From positions 1 to 64,000 of IMG/VR virus record IMGVR_UViG_3300045974_000399: a DNA stretch of 64,000 nucleotides; one strand, 5' to 3'. The position numbers and the translations under genes are program-made. Positions 60,927 through 64,000 of this stretch are shown piece by piece. Below the pieces are notes generated by a model. That model did no database searches. It was given only the letters and a program-made list of their open reading frames with translations, and was not told where the DNA came from. Every line of letters begins with the position of its first letter. The stretch's first letter is position 1. The DNA comes from a virus.

Positions 60927-61848
60927 ATGATTTTTCCTTGACGAGGGAGCCATTACGCCGCATTACTAGGATTTTAAATTCAAATCCAGCTTCTAGGCAG
61001 GCTTTACGTTTTCTTGTATTCACCTTTTTCTTTTGTCGCTGCGTAAAGGTACTCTTTACTTCAACGATAAGATTTAAATGTGGAATATAAATATCAGGAT
61101 GGTATACGTGTTTCTTTCTCTCAAAGGTATAGGGTATACTAGGAATACCTTTGCAGCCAATACCACACCTTATTTGAGAAGGCGATATACCTGAGGCCAG
61201 TAGATAATCCAAAGCTTGTGGCTCATAACCTTGAATCAAAACAATTTTTCTACCCAACTTGTACTCTTTGTGATTATACGAAGTAATTAGATTCTTATCA
61301 AATAGTTCTTTATTCTGAAGTGCATGCTCAGCTCCATAGCGTTTTAACATCGTGCTTTTAATCTTTTCTCTTACCTCAGGTCTCTGTGCAGAATGTGCTA
61401 CCCCGTACTTTTTTATACTCTTCTTTTTAGCACGTAACTTAGAACAATCTGGTTCAGGACAACCTGCTATTCGTAAGTTAGAAAATATTGGTTTCCATAT
61501 ATGCCCACAACGTAGACATTCTGCAGTTACTCTTTTGTTCATCCTAAGCAATAGCTTTTTGGTAATAACCCTTATTTTTTGTTTACTAAGATTTTTCAGC
61601 ATTCTTTCAGTTGAAAAGCTAGAGCTATTCTTTGCCCTCTCAAGCTGGTCCTTTTGACGTTGACAGACACAGCGATATTTACGAAAATAGTAAAGGTGTC
61701 GTTCTCGAGTATCCCCGCATTCCCTACATTTAGCCTTTAAGATGCTAGAGGTTACACGCTCTAGTATTTCGTAGGTAGATACCTTGAGTATCTGCTGGAC
61801 CTCAAGAAATGTTCTTTCAGTTTTTTCCTTGCGTGTTTCTGTAGGCAT
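60919..61848 (-). CDS. free-standing homing endonuclease between split intein halves
   Basis: The 309-aa product lies exactly between the terminase halves. It has two Cys clusters (Cys41/44/60/62 and Cys111/114/130/135) that look like zinc modules. Paired helical DNA-binding repeats follow: KKYGVAHSAQRPEVREKIK, then RYGAEHALQN, at 145-180. A C-terminal PD-(D/E)XK nuclease has YHPDIYIPHLNLIVEVKS with Asp252, Glu263 and Lys265. It fits the endonucleases of 'fractured' split-intein genes, whose reported family uses Vsr-like EDxHD residues; I see PD-(D/E)XK but not the full EDxHD set. It would cut intein-less terminase alleles and drive copying of the locus. The ATG at 61848 has GGAG upstream. 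Confidence 0.85.
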   Translation of the reverse strand: MPTETRKEKTERTFLEVQQILKVSTYEILERVTSSILKAKCRECGDTRERHLYYFRKYRCVCQRQKDQLERAKNSSSFSTERMLKNLSKQKIRVITKKLLLRMNKRVTAECLRCGHIWKPIFSNLRIAGCPEPDCSKLRAKKKSIKKYGVAHSAQRPEVREKIKSTMLKRYGAEHALQNKELFDKNLITSYNHKEYKLGRKIVLIQGYEPQALDYLLASGISPSQIRCGIGCKGIPSIPYTFERKKHVYHPDIYIPHLNLIVEVKSTFTQRQKKKVNTRKRKACLEAGFEFKILVMRRNGSLVKEKSYA

Positions 61849-61856
61849 GCTGTCTC

Positions 61857-61906
61857 CTAGACAATCTTTGATATACCTCAAATTACGATAATCAAAGATT
61901 GTCTAG
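61857..61906 (-). repeat. 16-bp inverted repeat around the endonuclease promoter
   Basis: Arms CTAGACAATCTTTGAT (61857-61872) and ATCAAAGATTGTCTAG (61891-61906), perfect, with an 18-nt loop holding the late element at 61874-61888. One arm abuts the ribosome binding site of the endonuclease, so it could regulate that gene, act as an operator or insulate it. Confidence 0.75.
61874..61888 (-). promoter_or_regulatory. candidate late promoter of the homing endonuclease
   Basis: On the - strand TCGTAATTTGAGGTA, lying inside the loop of the 16-bp inverted repeat and 26 nt before the endonuclease ATG. It would allow the mobile gene to be transcribed on its own. Confidence 0.6.
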
Positions 61907-61925
61907 CATTGCGTGATAAACCAGC

Positions 61926-62912
61926 CTATTCTACTACAACTTCATCACCTTCACGCAGTTCAGATACTTTCTTCCAAACTAGCCGGTTGTTCTCAAAGAC
62001 ACGTACCTGATGTTTATCTGTAGCAGGAAGCTGTTGATTTGTGTCTAGAGAGATTTCAAAGCATTCCTTCACACCATTATTGAATAGCTGTACCGCCTTT
62101 TCGGGCCCCTCAAGTGTCCGAAGTAAATCACCTGGGCAGATGTCTTCGATCAACTTCTTTGAGCCATCAGCTAAGGTAATCTCTGTACCTTTGGCGATAC
62201 AGAACCAAGGCGACTCAGCTAGATATTCATAGAAAGGGTCCCACAGTGTTTCCTTTGCTTGTGCGTAAGTCAAAGCAACGAAAGTACCATGAAGTATTGT
62301 CCCTGCATTTAATCCTAACAGTTGGATAGGATTCTGCAGCTTAAGAAACCTGTGGACAATGTACGCAGCAATCATGGCAATCATATGCGACTTGGCACTA
62401 CGTTGCCCTGCTAGTCCAGCTAGCTCTTGATAGGGTTTAAGCTCCCCGTTGTTTATCATGTCAGAGCGCTTAGCCCCGCACTTAGGGCACTTACCATACA
62501 CAAGCAGCGTTACTTTTTTCTTGAACAGCTTAAGAGAGGCGTCAACAGGAACGTTCTCAAACCACACTAAGTCAGTACAGTGTGGACAATACTCCTGAAA
62601 TAATTTTGTGGGTATCTCATTCTGACGAGCAAATCCCTTAACCTTAAGGAACTCTGCCCCGTTCAAGAATGTTACAAAGTTTGGAGCAGTAGGAAGATGT
62701 GAATCATTTATTTTTACGTCCAGCGGCACGCCCAAATCGGACTTAAGTATCGACTTAATCAGGCGATACATGTTGAACTTTACATCTGGAGCCGATACTT
62801 CGGGTAACCGTGAACTGGTTGATGTCTGGTTAGGGTCTGTGTTTACATCTAGAAATAAATCTACTCTCTTTATTGGTACAGGTTTTACTGATTTCAGTTT
62901 TTTGCGCTTCAT
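61926..62912 (-). CDS. large terminase N-half followed by the IntN part of a split intein
   Basis: Residues 1-237 are the N-extein, with a zinc finger (Cys109/112 and Cys142/145) and a Walker A-like LAGQRSAKSH at 168-176. This deviates from GxxxxGK[ST] in the first Gly and the Ala before Lys. From Cys238 to the stop, 91 residues form the N-terminal split-intein fragment: block A CIAKGTEITLADGSKKLIED, then PGDLLRT, and block B T-x-x-H in ATDKHQV. The stop falls right after DEVVVE. The product must pair with the C-half from 59406-60926, splice out both intein parts and join WF to CAYHE. Confidence 0.93.
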   Translation of the reverse strand: MKRKKLKSVKPVPIKRVDLFLDVNTDPNQTSTSSRLPEVSAPDVKFNMYRLIKSILKSDLGVPLDVKINDSHLPTAPNFVTFLNGAEFLKVKGFARQNEIPTKLFQEYCPHCTDLVWFENVPVDASLKLFKKKVTLLVYGKCPKCGAKRSDMINNGELKPYQELAGLAGQRSAKSHMIAMIAAYIVHRFLKLQNPIQLLGLNAGTILHGTFVALTYAQAKETLWDPFYEYLAESPWFCIAKGTEITLADGSKKLIEDICPGDLLRTLEGPEKAVQLFNNGVKECFEISLDTNQQLPATDKHQVRVFENNRLVWKKVSELREGDEVVVE

Positions 62913-62929
62913 TTAGTGCCTCGTGGCAT

Positions 62930-63112
62930 CTATTTAGTTTTTCTTGACTTAGCTCTATTACTAGTTATCCTAGAGACATACGCCCAGTAATGAGAATCGC
63001 GTTCGCCAAACTTCTTATCGGCTTGTAACTTAGCGGCTTCCCAGTACTCCTCTAGTTTCGCAAGAGGTACTCTAGTAGATTTATGTAAAGCAAGTAGCTG
63101 ATTAGCTGGCAT
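62930..63112 (-). CDS. 60-aa basic protein before the terminase
   Basis: GGGAG precedes the ATG. It is a short Lys/Arg-rich helical protein (LEEYWEAAKLQADKKFGERD). The helix and charge, and the position next to the terminase, would fit a small subunit or accessory, though it is short for one. No family is recognised. Confidence 0.6.
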   Translation of the reverse strand: MPANQLLALHKSTRVPLAKLEEYWEAAKLQADKKFGERDSHYWAYVSRITSNRAKSRKTK

Positions 63113-63127
63113 ACACGTCTCCCTGCA

Positions 63128-63382
63128 TTATACGGTTATCTGTTCACCTTGATGCCCTGTATTAGCATCCTTCGGTGGATTTCTTTTGCCTCGGGCTCCC
63201 ATGCCCCTCGGCCAACCTTTTTGGCTCTTTATATCATCTTCTGTTTGTTCCATCACCTGCTCCAGCGCATCCACGTTAGGGTGTAGTGGCTCCTCATCCA
63301 ATGGCCCGGACTGAGTTTTAGGTGCCATATTATAGTCGGATCCCCACCCACTTGAAGTTATTGCTACACGTTTTATTTTCAT
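63128..63382 (-). CDS. 84-aa hypothetical protein
   Basis: The ATG at 63382 follows AAGGGTG; an earlier ATG at 63403 lies in the end of the upstream gene. The N-terminus MKIKRVAITSSGW and C-terminal Gly/Lys stretch (GWPRGMGARGKRNPP) are visible, the middle is acidic. No family is recognised. Confidence 0.55.
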   Translation of the reverse strand: MKIKRVAITSSGWGSDYNMAPKTQSGPLDEEPLHPNVDALEQVMEQTEDDIKSQKGWPRGMGARGKRNPPKDANTGHQGEQITV

Positions 63383-63392
63383 GGCCACACCC

Positions 63393-63899
63393 TTAGGATT
63401 CATCTAGTGGTTCAGAGGTCTCACTGGTTAGGGTTAATTTTCTATCCAGGAATATTTTGTTCAATATCTCCAAGAAATACTCCTTTTCACCTTGACTGCT
63501 CCAGCTGTTTACTACGCATAAAGTAAGATGTGGCTTATACTCTTCATAGTCAAAGGTGAACCCGTATTTCTTACGCAAAGCTGACTGGCGTTTATCCAAA
63601 CTAGGGCAGGATAGCAGAGCTACCAGTATATCTCCCTCTGAAGTCTCTGCCCAATTCTCAACCCCAGTTATGTACGCAGTGTGCATTAGAGTTGGATCAG
63701 CAGAAAACGCATCATTATCGGTTCGCGAGTATATCTCAGTAACATGCAAGCTATCTGGATCTCTAACAGTGCAGTTAATCTGGAGCTTAACTCTGTCTAT
63801 CAAACAGCAGATTGTGTTAGCGGCACTCAGTAGAGGTTTTACTGAAACATATACTCCACCGGGCGCTGCTTTGGCTAAAGTAATAGTCAGTACTCTCAT
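63393..63899 (-). CDS. 2H phosphoesterase, candidate anti-CBASS protein Acb1
   Basis: The 168-aa product has two HxT motifs, LHVTEIYSR with His52 and Thr54, and YKPHLTL with His124 and Thr126. The second is preceded by GFTFDYEE, and the protein ends in LTSETSEPLDES. This layout, with a central Trp (ENWAE, Trp83), strongly resembles T4 Acb1 (gp57B), whose 2H fold degrades cyclic nucleotides of the CBASS defence. Other 2H enzymes (LigT, 2'-5' RNA ligase-like) are the alternative. Length fits Acb1. The start has AAAGGA upstream and a terminator precedes the gene. Confidence 0.75.
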   Translation of the reverse strand: MRVLTITLAKAAPGGVYVSVKPLLSAANTICCLIDRVKLQINCTVRDPDSLHVTEIYSRTDNDAFSADPTLMHTAYITGVENWAETSEGDILVALLSCPSLDKRQSALRKKYGFTFDYEEYKPHLTLCVVNSWSSQGEKEYFLEILNKIFLDRKLTLTSETSEPLDES

Positions 63900-63930
63900 A
63901 CGATTTCCTTTTATCTGAATTTAGTACATA

Positions 63931-63950
63931 GGAGGGGCGATTGCCCCTCC
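63931..63950 (-). terminator. terminator near the right end of the window
   Basis: 8-bp stem GGAGGGGC (63931-63938) / GCCCCTCC (63943-63950) with a 4-nt loop; it ends the unit that enters from the right, before the 2H phosphoesterase gene. Confidence 0.7.
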
Positions 63951-63965
63951 CCTCAATCTAGGTAG

Positions 63966-64000
63966 TTACGCTTTATGCTTCAAGGCATATAGCGTGTAAG
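63966..64000 (-). CDS. C-terminal end of a gene that extends beyond the window
   Basis: The last 35 bases on the - strand read in one frame as YTLYALKHKA followed by TAA at 63966-63968, followed by the terminator. Only 10 codons are visible, so this is a guess based on the terminator position. Confidence 0.35.
   Translation of the reverse strand, partial: YTLYALKHKA

Noticed and set aside
60919-61848. The gene between the terminase halves as a small terminase subunit or transposase
   Set aside because: It has a PD-(D/E)XK core and paired helical DNA-binding repeats and lies exactly between the intein halves, which fits a homing endonuclease. No transposase motif is seen.
1-64000. tRNA genes, CRISPR arrays, insertion sequences and origins of replication
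   Set aside because: No cloverleaf, spacer array, transposase or iteron cluster was found by eye. A tRNAscan-type search could still reveal degenerate tRNAs.

Overview
The window is a 64 kb piece of a large contractile-tailed bacteriophage (myovirus) genome. It contains the terminase, portal, prohead protease, major capsid, tail sheath, tail tube, tape measure, gp25-like and gp6/J-like baseplate genes of such a virus. There is no ribosomal RNA, tRNA or bacterial housekeeping gene, genes are packed almost end to end, and nearly all carry strong AAGGAG-type ribosome binding sites. The host cannot be named from the sequence. It is a bacterium, and the sequence does not place it further.

Layout: positions 1-9457 are on the + strand. 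They hold a run of mostly small genes of early/accessory character: a protein ending in an RNA polymerase alpha-CTD-like domain, a cold-shock protein, thymidylate kinase, flavin-dependent thymidylate synthase ThyX, small zinc-knuckle proteins and small membrane proteins. A hairpin at 9472-9496 separates this arm from the rest, which is entirely on the - strand and is transcribed from 64000 towards 9573. In transcription order that late arm holds: a 2H phosphoesterase resembling the anti-CBASS protein Acb1; a large terminase gene broken into two genes by a split intein with a homing endonuclease between the halves; a ParB-like protein, a phosphatase and an MmcB-like nuclease; portal and prohead protease; a 7.8 kb adhesin cassette (45923-53743); head genes including a ferritin with a Cys/Pro-rich extension, an acidic scaffold-like protein, a decoration candidate and the major capsid protein; neck, sheath and tube genes; a tail assembly chaperone with a CCC-TAG +1 frameshift site; the tape measure with an NlpC/P60 domain; the baseplate; a tail fibre with a Cys-Thr repeat tip; two radical SAM/SPASM enzymes; holin and endolysin; a collagen-like fibre; and a divergent NAD+-dependent DNA ligase.

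The most unusual system is at 16329-21719. A tail-fibre gene ends in CSCTCTCTCTCPCTC and is followed, in one co-directional block, by one unknown gene and two SPASM radical SAM enzymes. Such enzymes are known to install thioether or other cross-links in Cys-rich peptides, so this looks like a phage that chemically cross-links its own receptor-binding tip. The ferritin in the head gene block, the fractured terminase and the phage alpha-CTD are further standouts.

Regulation: a 15-bp element, T[CT][GA]TAATTT[TGA][AG]GGTA, occurs in four - strand intergenic gaps (61874-61888, 56587-56601, 45914-45928, 16237-16251), each time just upstream of a gene cluster. I read it as a late promoter. Strong hairpins at 63931-63950, 42904-42934, 39083-39115, 34035-34060 and 16277-16312 mark unit ends on that strand, and those at 4260-4291, 5461-5507 and 9472-9496 do so on the + strand.
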